26,018 bases of DNA from a virus. This document shows positions 8,211 to 15,287 of this stretch, in pieces (positions within the stretch are counted from its first letter, which is position 1; every line of letters begins with the position of its first letter). Location of the stretch: IMG/VR virus record IMGVR_UViG_3300049846_002181, positions 1 through 26,018 of that record; one strand, given 5' to 3'. Made by a program: the position numbers and the translations under genes. Under the pieces are notes generated by a model, which was given only the letters and a program-made list of their open reading frames with translations, was not told where the DNA came from and searched no databases.

Positions 8211-8250
8211 AGGAAGGAGAGGGAAGAAATTCTCTCTCCTCTTTCTCATG
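8211..8250 (+). promoter_or_regulatory. Hairpin between Shine-Dalgarno and start of the 49-aa gene
   Basis: AGGA (8211-8214) is followed directly by an 11-bp stem (8215-8225 with 8230-8240, one G-U pair) closed by the GNRA tetraloop GAAA (8226-8229), then 7 nt (8241-8247) and ATG (8248). Unfolded, the AGGA core is 33 nt from the start, too far for initiation; folded, 7 nt remain. The geometry matches a second site at 11041-11078. CTTTCTC after the stem is a poor terminator tract. Confidence 0.65.
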
Positions 8251-8397
8251 ATTAAAAAGCAAGGTAAAAAATATACTCTCTATAGTAAAGATGGCAGTCG
8301 AAATCTCGGCTCTGCTTCTTCATTAGAAGGTATAAAAAAAAGAGAAAAACAAGTTAATTTTTTTAAACATCTACGCAATAAGCTTAAAGGAAAATAA
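8248..8397 (+). CDS. Small basic phage protein, 49 aa
   Basis: An ATG at 8248 opens 49 codons and a TAA. The product is very basic. It contains YTLYSKDGSRNLG (residues 9-21) and a Lys/Arg-rich helix ending QVNFFKHLRNKLKGK. This pattern (a short beta hairpin with YSxDGxxxLG, then a helix with RxxQVxxFKH) resembles small proteins I recall from many tailed phages, whose function is not known to me. It fills most of the gap between fibre 2 and the next gene, which starts 2 nt after its stop. Its start is served only by the Shine-Dalgarno site in front of the hairpin at 8215-8240. It may bind nucleic acid or an acidic partner, but that is inference from charge only. Confidence 0.8.
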   Translation: MIKKQGKKYTLYSKDGSRNLGSASSLEGIKKREKQVNFFKHLRNKLKGK

Positions 8398-8399
8398 GC

Positions 8400-9494
8400 A
8401 TGGCTATGGATGGGATGCGCAAAAATTTAAGTCAGTTCGATGGAATGGAAACCCTTCGTTCTGTTCACGAAGATAAAAATCAAACATTACGTGTAACCAA
8501 TGGTCTATCATCAATACCCCCTTGGTATTCTCGCGCCGAATTAGCGTATAATGGCGCTGGCTCAGTAACTCATGTTGACTTCTACGGCGGTATCCTACAC
8601 GAGATACGTGAGGTTCTTTGTACTGCAGACTTACTAGGCTCGCTTAGTGGGACGTATTTCAAAGTATATTCAGAGTACGATGAAAGTACATACTATGTTT
8701 GGTATAACGTTGATAATTTAAGTGTAGATCCTTCACCAGTAAGTGCAATAGGCATTGAAGTTCCAATACAGTCAAATGATGCCGCTGATGTAGTTGCGTT
8801 TGCGACAGAACAAGCACTTCGACCAATAGAAGACTTCAAGGTTACTCGGACTAAGAACCGAGTAAGAATAGAGAATACAAGAAAAGGAACTAGTAGTTCA
8901 ATAGCTGATTTTGGCACAGGATTTACTCTTACAACAGTACAAGAGGGATCTGAGCAGTTAATTAAATCGGTTGATATTCCATATGATGGAAAAACTAAAT
9001 ATTTATTTAATGGGCAAGAACGTAAATTTGAAGTAGTGCCGATAAGCTCTGCCACAATAGATGTAGATATAAGCGCCGAGAACGGTGATACAATAGCCAT
9101 ATCTCGCCATGACAATCCAGTTAGACTAACATCAGAAACAAACTATTTGCCAGGTGCACTATCGACTTCTGCATATACACAAATATACACGTACACTGCT
9201 ACATATGATTTTCGTATTCGCATGTTAAAGGTAAAAGCAGATACATTCGGATCATTTAGAATAAAGAAAAATGCAACAATAGAAGATTACTCACAAACCA
9301 GCCAGTTACTTCGTAATGCCGAGTTTGAGTTTATCGAAGATCTTGATGTCATAATCGGTGATATCATAACTATTGAGTTTTTACCAGACAGAATACAGGG
9401 GTTAGCCAACTATAACTTTTTCTTTAGAGTGGAAGGTTACGAACCTATATCAACTATATATAGGACAATAAACATGGAGGATATATGTTTGTAA
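8400..9494 (+). CDS. Tail appendage protein with YxVWF-type module (364 aa)
   Basis: AAAGGAA (8386-8392) precedes the ATG by 7 nt. Residues 1-80 form an N-terminal domain (PPWYSRAELAYNG, then beta segments). Residues 84-183 are a compact module with YYVWYNVD (98-105), a GIEVPI strand, a helix, RVRIENTRKGTSSSIADFG and a terminal TTVQEG. The same module occurs twice in the 1270-aa nozzle-like protein. Residues 184-364 are beta-rich with a probable jelly-roll fold. It is most likely a virion protein of the adsorption apparatus, perhaps one that contacts the nozzle. The last 10 nt overlap the next gene. No named family is recognised. Confidence 0.82.
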   Translation: MAMDGMRKNLSQFDGMETLRSVHEDKNQTLRVTNGLSSIPPWYSRAELAYNGAGSVTHVDFYGGILHEIREVLCTADLLGSLSGTYFKVYSEYDESTYYVWYNVDNLSVDPSPVSAIGIEVPIQSNDAADVVAFATEQALRPIEDFKVTRTKNRVRIENTRKGTSSSIADFGTGFTLTTVQEGSEQLIKSVDIPYDGKTKYLFNGQERKFEVVPISSATIDVDISAENGDTIAISRHDNPVRLTSETNYLPGALSTSAYTQIYTYTATYDFRIRMLKVKADTFGSFRIKKNATIEDYSQTSQLLRNAEFEFIEDLDVIIGDIITIEFLPDRIQGLANYNFFFRVEGYEPISTIYRTINMEDICL

Positions 9495-9784
9495 GATTTG
9501 ACAAGAAGTCATTAAATGTTGACGTGCTAGTGGGAGTTGCCGAGGAGTACAAGCCAAATGAAGAAATCATTGGTTTGTATAATGAGGCACAAGAGTTGAA
9601 AGAGTCGATTAATAATTACCTAGACTCAAAATTCGCCACTAGAGACCAGGCAGCAATACTTAAGGTTCTTTCAGAAAATAAAGAGTTAGAAGACGAGTGG
9701 AAGAACTTTTTGAAAAATGACTTTAGTGCAAAAGTTCAACAGATACAAGAAAAAATAGATGGAATAAACAAACAGGGACAATAA
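9485..9784 (+). CDS. Small helical protein, possible chaperone (99 aa)
   Basis: The protein is almost wholly helical and charged: residues about 25-48 (EEIIGLYNEAQELKESINNY) and 60-99 look like amphipathic or coiled-coil helices, ending KINGQ-type polar residues. GGAGG (9476-9480) lies 4 nt before the ATG and inside the last codons of the preceding gene. The gene overlaps that gene by 10 nt, so the two are probably translationally coupled. Small helical proteins in this position are often chaperones or linkers for appendage proteins, but the sequence gives no direct proof. Confidence 0.75.
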   Translation: MFVRFDKKSLNVDVLVGVAEEYKPNEEIIGLYNEAQELKESINNYLDSKFATRDQAAILKVLSENKELEDEWKNFLKNDFSAKVQQIQEKIDGINKQGQ

Positions 9785-9815
9785 ATATATCGTCCCTGAT
9801 TAGGGGAGGTAGTTA

Positions 9816-11033
9816 ATGTTATCAGATTTTTCATTGTTGGTCGCAAAGTATAACTCCTCGCTGCCTACGTTATCAGACGGGCAAGCGAATAGTTTACAGG
9901 TCGACGTAAATGGACGGTTACTCGTCCAAGCTGACGTTACGGTCTTAATTGATTTTTTAGGACTTAACGGAGCAGCAAACAGCGCTAACATTCTTATTGT
10001 TGGTACTGAAGATGGAACAGGCGGTGGTACAGCACATGCGGTTAGATTAGCTTCTGATGGCGCTGTAATGATCAATGATAACGGTGGATCAATTACGGTT
10101 GATGCTAGTAATCTCGACATAAGAGATTTGGTATTTGCCACCGATAAAGTTGATGTATCTGGTTCTTCAAACGTAGCAGTTACAGACGGCGGCGGATCTC
10201 TTACCGTAGATGCTTCTGACTTAGACATCCGTGACTTGTCCCACTCACAAGACTCCATTAAGGTGGGAGATGGAACTGATTTCTTAGCAGTTAATACAGA
10301 CGGATCTATCAATATTACCGATAATGGTGGGTCACTTACTGTCGATGCGGTTAATCTCGATATCCGCGACTTGGCATTTTCTACCGATAAAGTTGATGTT
10401 AGTGGGTCAGTAGTTGCTTTAGATGCACCTACGCTTGCTGCTCTTGAATCAATTACTGTTCAAAACGGCGCAGGTGCTGCAGCAGTAAATATCCAGGATG
10501 GCGGAAATTCCATTACTGTCGATGCCAGTGATTTGGACATCAGAGATCTATCGCATTCACAGGACAGTGTTAAAATTGGCGATGGTACAGACTTTTTGGC
10601 AGTTAATGCCGACGGGAGTATCAATGTTCAAGCTACTGTATCATTTGCTGGTTCTGAAGAGTATGCAGCTACAGATGCTTTGGCAGCCGGAGCCGATGGT
10701 CTTGTTACTATCACAGCTGCTGCAACTCCCTGGATAGATGCAGCAACTATTGCAGTTGGTGCTGGTCAAATTCTACACTTGTATGGATTCGATTGGACTT
10801 GTGATCAAAACGCCAATGCTCGTTTAATTAGCGACGACGGCGTGGATATTATTGTATATAAACATTCACTAAATTCTTCAGCTATGCCAGATCAATTTAA
10901 GTATTGGGGTGAAGCTGGAAGAATTGAGATTGCCGGAGCTGCTGGAAAGTCTGTAAAGTTACAGATTAAGAAGCGTTCTACTACAGGTGGAAACGCACAA
11001 TCGTTCGGTTCGCTACACGCACGTTTAGTTTAA
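9816..11033 (+). CDS. Repeat-rich tail appendage protein (405 aa)
   Basis: GGGGAGG (9803-9809) lies 6 nt before the ATG. Residues 1-45 form an N-terminal segment with NGRLLVQADV. Residues 87-270 contain four copies of a LDIRDL beta repeat (at 101, 137, 182 and 241) that alternate between two forms: one ends in TDKVDVSGS, the other in SHSQDSxKxGDGTDFLAVN and DGSIN. Residues about 275-405 form a distal globular domain (TPWIDAATIAVGAGQILHLY, ending SFGSLHARLV). The alternating repeats suggest a beta-helical or stacked-strand shaft, so a short fibre or collar appendage is likely. Related LDIRDL/GDG repeats are familiar from uncultured phage structural proteins. Confidence 0.85.
   Translation: MLSDFSLLVAKYNSSLPTLSDGQANSLQVDVNGRLLVQADVTVLIDFLGLNGAANSANILIVGTEDGTGGGTAHAVRLASDGAVMINDNGGSITVDASNLDIRDLVFATDKVDVSGSSNVAVTDGGGSLTVDASDLDIRDLSHSQDSIKVGDGTDFLAVNTDGSINITDNGGSLTVDAVNLDIRDLAFSTDKVDVSGSVVALDAPTLAALESITVQNGAGAAAVNIQDGGNSITVDASDLDIRDLSHSQDSVKIGDGTDFLAVNADGSINVQATVSFAGSEEYAATDALAAGADGLVTITAAATPWIDAATIAVGAGQILHLYGFDWTCDQNANARLISDDGVDIIVYKHSLNSSAMPDQFKYWGEAGRIEIAGAAGKSVKLQIKKRSTTGGNAQSFGSLHARLV
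10116..10625 (+). repeat. A-B-A-B protein repeat in the 405-aa appendage
   Basis: Form A (FxTDKVDVSGS) at residues 101-117 and 182-198 alternates with form B (SHSQDSxKxGDGTDFLAVN) at 137-166 and 241-270. The two B copies are nearly identical in protein but differ at many synonymous positions in DNA (10228-10313 against 10540-10625). Confidence 0.8.
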
Positions 11034-11040
11034 TTATTTT

Positions 11041-11078
11041 AGGAGAGGAGGGAAGCAATTCCCTCCTTCATAATTATG
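11041..11078 (+). promoter_or_regulatory. Hairpin between Shine-Dalgarno and start of the 105-aa gene
   Basis: AGGA (11041-11044) is followed by a stem of nine Watson-Crick pairs (11046-11054 with 11059-11067) plus a G-U pair (11045/11068), closed by the GNRA tetraloop GCAA (11055-11058). Then come 7 nt (11069-11075) and ATG (11076). No Shine-Dalgarno sequence lies between stem and start. The layout is the same as at 8211-8250, including the AA/TT pairs closing the loop. TTCATAATT after the stem is not a terminator tract. Confidence 0.68.
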
Positions 11079-11393
11079 GCGGAGTTCTCAAATTTTGAAT
11101 TATCAACTAGTGAGGGAGTAGAAGACAGTTACGTTGCGGGAGTTGTTTCTGTATCTACGTCACAAGTAGAAGCTAAAGTTGGCGGATCTCCACTGACTGG
11201 CAGAGAAGTACTACGTATTTTCAATAATTCAAACACAACAATTTACTTTGGACCATCTGGTTTAACTGCATCTACAGGTGAACCTATATATAAAAATCAG
11301 TGGGTTGAAATAAAAGCTAAAGATTCATTATCTGTATATCTATTAACAGCTTCTGGAACTGCAAGTGATGTGCGTATACAGGAGATGGCATGA
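11076..11393 (+). CDS. Small beta-rich virion protein (105 aa)
   Basis: The product (MAEFSNFELSTSEGVEDS...) is beta-rich with EVLRIFNNSNTTIYFGPSGL and a closing DVRIQEMA. The pattern of a bonding domain followed by 'xIYxGPSGxTxSTG' is common in small phage appendage proteins. The only plausible start is the ATG at 11076, because no other Met, GTG or TTG with a nearby Shine-Dalgarno sequence is present. That start depends on the hairpin at 11045-11068. The stop overlaps the next start (ATGA), so it is coupled to the genes through 12648. Exact role unknown. Confidence 0.82.
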   Translation: MAEFSNFELSTSEGVEDSYVAGVVSVSTSQVEAKVGGSPLTGREVLRIFNNSNTTIYFGPSGLTASTGEPIYKNQWVEIKAKDSLSVYLLTASGTASDVRIQEMA

Positions 11394-11860
11394 GTATTGT
11401 TACCAAATCCCCCGTTGCACGTAGTATACCATTTGATAATTCAACTAATGGGTTTACTTCAATAGAAGTGCAGGGTGCGATCGAAGAAGTAAAGGTAACT
11501 GCTAGCCCAGGCTACTCATTCGGACGTTCGGGAACGGTGGTATCCGGTACATGGCTTTTGCGTCCGGGCGAAGTTCCCAGTAACAAGACAGGAATAGCGG
11601 TAGGACTAATAACTCCAAGTATAAAAAAAATACAGATAGGCAATGAAAATATATCAACCTTTACTCTCGAAATATATGAACACGAAGGTGATGAGATAAA
11701 TTTAACCTTACTAACAACAGTCACTATAACTGCAGCTAGGACGGCAACATTTACTTCTTCAGCAGCAATTACCAGTGGAAGACAAATAGCAGTTAAGTTA
11801 TCTTCTGGCTCAGCGAAAAATGTTGGAGTGGACCTAATACTGTCAGGATCAGTTACATGA
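11390..11860 (+). CDS. Appendage protein with VQGAIEE linker (156 aa)
   Basis: The N-terminus carries SIPFDNSTNGFTSIEVQGAI (residues 12-31) followed by EEV. This is a well-known phage fibre linker pattern (FDNSTNGF...VQxAIEE) that forms a short trimeric stalk. Residues about 45-156 form one beta domain (GTWLLRPGEVPSNKTGIAVG, then several strands, ending VDLILSGSV). AGGAG (11380-11384) lies 5 nt before the ATG. The gene overlaps its neighbours by ATGA on both sides. It is probably a short tail fibre or collar whisker subunit; the ligand is unknown. Confidence 0.83.
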   Translation: MSIVTKSPVARSIPFDNSTNGFTSIEVQGAIEEVKVTASPGYSFGRSGTVVSGTWLLRPGEVPSNKTGIAVGLITPSIKKIQIGNENISTFTLEIYEHEGDEINLTLLTTVTITAARTATFTSSAAITSGRQIAVKLSSGSAKNVGVDLILSGSVT

Positions 11861-12648
11861 GTAAGATATTAAAAAATACAACGGGGAGTCCAATAAGTAT
11901 ATCAGATACTGGAGTCCTATTACCAGCATCTCCAGTTGTGTACACCATCCCACCACAAGATTACTTACTATGGGCTGCATCGTCTAATATAATCACATAT
12001 ATAGGTAATGGAACGGTCATAGTCAACGATGGATCAACAAATCTTTCTATAAGTGATGGAATAGATTTAATTAAGGACATATTCCCTAAAAAAATAGGAG
12101 TACTATCTGGAAATGATCTAACGCCCATAGGTCATGTGGGAGATAGGTTAAAGGTAGACACTCAGATTACATCCATAAGTGGAGGAATTTCAGCTAGCTA
12201 TTCATCTAAACTAAGAATGGAAGATATGAATGCAACAACCGGCGGTATAGCCAGAGGTGCTACGGTTTCAAATGCAGCATGGTCTTCTATCTATTACTAT
12301 TTAGGATCTGGATTATTTACTTCTGCTGTAATTAATATAGAAGGAAAAGATGGTTGGTTGCTTAGAATAGTTATTGATGGAGAGGAAATATTGGGTTCAG
12401 GTGGATTAAAGACAACAGATTTACATAGTGACAGTGTTTATGATCTAGATGTTGCAGGAAAAACTAACAACGATGTAGATTCGGCTGTCGGATTATATTT
12501 TGGAGAACATGATAGAATTATATTTCAAGGACCTTTAGGGATTCCTATCAAATATAACTCCAGTGTCCAAATTTTATTAAGAAGAGATGTCGGGCAATCT
12601 TCTAAAAAATTCCAAGCCGGATTAGCTGTATTAACAAAGGAAACATAG
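11857..12648 (+). CDS. Appendage protein with N-terminal docking domain (263 aa)
   Basis: Residues 1-70 (SKILKNTTGSPISISDTGV, then IPPQDYLLWAASSNI, NGTVIVNDGS and LSISDGIDLI) match a recurrent N-terminal domain of phage appendage proteins, presumed to dock them to the virion. Residues 105-118 contain DLTPIGHVGDRLKV, a short linker, and residues 135-263 form a beta-rich head with several Gly-rich loops (IVIDGEEILGSGGL, ending FQAGLAVLTKET). The start overlaps the preceding gene (ATGA) and an AGGA precedes it. The TAG stop abuts the GTG start of the next gene. The role is inferred from domain order. Confidence 0.83.
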   Translation: MSKILKNTTGSPISISDTGVLLPASPVVYTIPPQDYLLWAASSNIITYIGNGTVIVNDGSTNLSISDGIDLIKDIFPKKIGVLSGNDLTPIGHVGDRLKVDTQITSISGGISASYSSKLRMEDMNATTGGIARGATVSNAAWSSIYYYLGSGLFTSAVINIEGKDGWLLRIVIDGEEILGSGGLKTTDLHSDSVYDLDVAGKTNNDVDSAVGLYFGEHDRIIFQGPLGIPIKYNSSVQILLRRDVGQSSKKFQAGLAVLTKET

Positions 12649-14037
12649 GTGAATGGATATTTAGAAGTAAGTTGGGCACAACTAAAATCATTTATAGTAA
12701 GTAGAAATCTTTCAATACAATGGATAGATTTTGGTGATCACTATGAATTAAGAGCTGCAGATAATTTCTTCTCAATGAGAAATCATATGGACAAAAGTCC
12801 ATCCGATACCACTGATTTATTGGACTTTGAAAATAATTTTAAAAATAATGGGAATAAACCACAAGGGATAAGATTGGGAGATTCTGACGATCCTTCTTTT
12901 TTAGCAGATATAATGGAAATTGGAGCAGATGGAATAAGAAGACTTAGAACTGATTCAGGGTATGGAATATCTTCGTATTGGCCGCAAAGCATCGACATAT
13001 CTAAATTACTACCAATTGGTTATGGGGCATCTCTTACTGTACCGGCATTTCCCACTATTAAACCGCTGGGGCATTATGCTGTTCCAGAAGGTAAAAAATT
13101 TAGATTAGTGGGAGTCATGTTTAAAACGTCGTCATCAACCAATTATCTACATCTGTATACTAGAAAAGTTTTATGGAATTTTTCAGCAACTTCATTAGGA
13201 ACCCCGGCTACTCCAACACTAACTGCTAAAACAATAACGGGATCTGGATTGTCACTATTAAGTACGTATAGATATAAGATTGTAGCTTATAATATGTTGG
13301 GTAATTCAATATCTAGTAATGAAGTTAGTATCACCTTAAGCGGAACACAGAACGCAGTATCATTAACTTGGACAAATTTAACCGGGGCACTAGATTATTC
13401 TATTTACAGAACAACAGCAAATGGTGCAACTGGAACACAAAAATTACTGGCATCAACAGATCAATTGAGTTTTATAGATATCTTACCAGATTCTGATCTA
13501 GATAGCGAAACAGTTCCGGCTATTGGAACAACCTCGGGGAATATTGATGGGGAAGCGTTTCCTTTAAACTATGGAACTACGTATGCTGTAATAGATACGA
13601 TGTCACCAATTACTACACCTACGCCACTAGATATAATATATAAAAATATATATGGTGAGAAATGTCATATTAATGCAACACCAGGAGCTGCTGCTGGAAG
13701 TCAAGTTGCTTTATCTATTAAGGGACTATCTAACCCACTAGATAGTCGTCGTATTAAAAAGGGAGTGGCTGGCAAAAACAAAAAAAGAATTTTTGATGTT
13801 GGAGTAAATGATATATTAAGTGTAGGAAACACTCCTGCAACTGGATCTTTTGTTATATATGGTCATCAGCATTTTTTTCATATGGCTTCAGATTATTCAA
13901 ATAGGTGGAATACAGTTATTTTTGAAAGTTCTTTTGTTTTTAATTCAAATGAAGAAGTTATATTTGGGATTAGTGGCAATGCCGCTTCGACTACAACCTC
14001 AAGAAATGATGTTATTTTATTAGGAATAGTGGAGTAA
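12649..14037 (+). CDS. Appendage protein with FN3-like domain, GTG start (462 aa)
   Basis: The start is GTG at 12649, immediately after the previous TAG, with AAAGGA (12636-12641) 7 nt upstream; the nearby ATG at 12653 is out of frame. Residues 10-70 (LKSFIVSRNLSIQWIDFG, LDFENNFKNNGNK) are homologous to the N-terminus of the protein at 14685. Residues about 140-180 form a beta segment. Residues 185-292 look like a fibronectin type III domain (PATPTLTAKT, YRYKIVAYN, ISSNEVSITL, ALDYSIYRTT). The remainder is beta-rich. It is probably an adhesion or baseplate appendage with an Ig-like module that binds host surface sugars or stabilises the particle. The region is A/T-rich with many ATA and AGA codons. 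Confidence 0.83.
   Translation: MNGYLEVSWAQLKSFIVSRNLSIQWIDFGDHYELRAADNFFSMRNHMDKSPSDTTDLLDFENNFKNNGNKPQGIRLGDSDDPSFLADIMEIGADGIRRLRTDSGYGISSYWPQSIDISKLLPIGYGASLTVPAFPTIKPLGHYAVPEGKKFRLVGVMFKTSSSTNYLHLYTRKVLWNFSATSLGTPATPTLTAKTITGSGLSLLSTYRYKIVAYNMLGNSISSNEVSITLSGTQNAVSLTWTNLTGALDYSIYRTTANGATGTQKLLASTDQLSFIDILPDSDLDSETVPAIGTTSGNIDGEAFPLNYGTTYAVIDTMSPITTPTPLDIIYKNIYGEKCHINATPGAAAGSQVALSIKGLSNPLDSRRIKKGVAGKNKKRIFDVGVNDILSVGNTPATGSFVIYGHQHFFHMASDYSNRWNTVIFESSFVFNSNEEVIFGISGNAASTTTSRNDVILLGIVE
12700..12737 (+). repeat. Duplicated N-terminal domain, copy 1
   Basis: These 38 bases encode SRNLSIQWIDFG and match 14724-14761 at 32 of 38 positions. The protein similarity extends over residues 10-70 of this gene and 5-65 of the gene at 14685. 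Confidence 0.85.
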
Positions 14038-14040
14038 TAT

Positions 14041-14676
14041 ATGGCATTAAGCATTACACGAAAAGGCTCTATAGCATCTGGAAGGTCTAAATTACTAGAT
14101 ATTCCTCTAAATTCTTCTTACAATATAACTCTAATAACATTATCATGTGGAGGATCTGACCCTATATGGGAAATATATTTAGATAAGGATATTAATGATT
14201 TAGCACAACCAACCGCCCCTTCTTTAACAGTGGCAACTACCGGAGGGGGGTTGCCTAGGAATAAAAAGGTTTTTGTTAGAATAAGTACGGTAGACTCCAA
14301 TGGCATAGAGGGCCCATTGAGTGATGGGGCTAATTTTAAGATTACAGGAAGCTCCACAGACACAAATAAAGTAACAGCATCCTGGTCTTCTATTTCCGGT
14401 GCAGAATCTTACAATGTATATGTTAGTTATGAACCAGGGCAGGAAATGTTCATTGCTAACACAAGTGGGACATCGTATATAATAACAGAAAACCCTCCAA
14501 GTTTTGATTTGTCGAAACAGCCTATCGGACTTTGTGATATACATGTCATAGGGAAAAAGGGAGGTGTTGAGCCGATCCCATTAGCCGGAGGAGGGCTACA
14601 AATTGGATATAGAATAATAGTATATGTAACGGTGGGGGCCTCAGCAACACCGTCCTTCTCATTGTTGGCTCAATAA
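14041..14676 (+). CDS. FN3-like appendage protein (211 aa)
   Basis: GGAG (14031-14034) lies 6 nt before the ATG. Residues 1-50 form an N-terminal beta segment (IPLNSSYNITLITLSCGG). Residues 57-152 resemble a fibronectin type III domain (APSLTVATTGGG, KKVFVRISTVDSNGIEGPLS, VTASWSSISGAESYNVYVS), similar in layout to that in the preceding protein. Residues 165-211 end in a beta hairpin with a Gly-rich turn (LAGGGLQIGYRIIVYV). It sits between the two genes with the duplicated N-terminal domain and is probably part of the same appendage. The FN3 assignment is by eye. Confidence 0.82.
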   Translation: MALSITRKGSIASGRSKLLDIPLNSSYNITLITLSCGGSDPIWEIYLDKDINDLAQPTAPSLTVATTGGGLPRNKKVFVRISTVDSNGIEGPLSDGANFKITGSSTDTNKVTASWSSISGAESYNVYVSYEPGQEMFIANTSGTSYIITENPPSFDLSKQPIGLCDIHVIGKKGGVEPIPLAGGGLQIGYRIIVYVTVGASATPSFSLLAQ

Positions 14677-14684
14677 GGATTGTT

Positions 14685-15287
14685 ATGCAAGTAAAATATG
14701 AAATCTTAAAAAACTTTACAACAAGTCGTAATCTATCAATGCAATGGATAGATTTAGGCGAAACTTACTGGATATCGGCGTTTGAAGGAGCGTTTAACTT
14801 AGAATGCTTACTGCATAAAAAATTAGAAGAATCTGAAGTTATAGATTTTGAAACTAATTTTAAACCAAGCGGTAACAGGACGATAACCAGCAATCATCTT
14901 CCATTTGCAGCAAAAACACTACCAAACGGAAAGAAGCTATATAAAAGAGAAACAGGTATACAGTCAACGTTAATTCAAGGGGAGAATATTATAATATACA
15001 CAGTTCCATATAATTGGGTAAAGATGATTGGGGTGGATATCCTATATGGGGAAAAACTTGACAAGTGTGATTTAATGATATTGGATACAGCCGCCGGTAC
15101 TTATTCTACAGTCCCCAATTTACAACTCAACCAGTTTGGATTTATGGTTAATATATCGGAAGGAAAACATGAAGAAAATTCAGAGTATGATGCGGATCTT
15201 TACGTTGGGATGCAGATTAAAATAGTCTACTACTCACAATCCCCAAAAACAATAGGTATTAATTTTAACTTAAATGAAGTTAAATAA
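14685..15287 (+). CDS. Appendage protein, paralogue of the 12649 N-domain (200 aa)
   Basis: AAGGA (14675-14679) lies 5 nt before the ATG. Residues 5-65 (LKNFTTSRNLSMQWIDLGET, VIDFETNFKPSGNR) duplicate the N-terminal domain of the protein at 12649. Residues 70-200 are a different beta-rich domain (LPNGKKLYKRETG, PYNWVKMIGVDILYG, LNQFGFMVNISEG, YDADLYVGMQIKIVYYS). The shared N-domain and different C-domain suggest two appendage types using one docking site. The stop overlaps the next start (TAATG). Confidence 0.83.
   Translation: MQVKYEILKNFTTSRNLSMQWIDLGETYWISAFEGAFNLECLLHKKLEESEVIDFETNFKPSGNRTITSNHLPFAAKTLPNGKKLYKRETGIQSTLIQGENIIIYTVPYNWVKMIGVDILYGEKLDKCDLMILDTAAGTYSTVPNLQLNQFGFMVNISEGKHEENSEYDADLYVGMQIKIVYYSQSPKTIGINFNLNEVK
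14724..14761 (+). repeat. Duplicated N-terminal domain, copy 2
   Basis: These bases encode SRNLSMQWIDLG and match 12700-12737 at 32 of 38 positions; most differences are synonymous. Confidence 0.85.

Noticed and set aside
8215-8240. Hairpin read as a transcription terminator
   Set aside because: The stem is strong but is followed by CTTTCTC, not a T run, and the gene after it is only 7 nt away with no promoter between.
9800-10312. Open leftward frame of 170 codons inside the 405-aa gene
   Set aside because: It is antisense to a repeat protein with a good Shine-Dalgarno sequence and has the Pro/Ser/Val-rich look of a shadow frame.
879-10625. Regular repeats as a possible CRISPR array
   Set aside because: The repeats are in frame within coding sequence, are long, and lack identical short repeats with unique spacers.
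11045-11068. Hairpin read as a transcription terminator
   Set aside because: TTCATAATT after the stem is a poor tract, and the downstream start would lose its only Shine-Dalgarno sequence.
14118-14544. Overlapping leftward frames in the FN3-like gene
   Set aside because: Two different antisense frames are open here, which reflects A/T-rich codon use and not a gene; no start signals support either.
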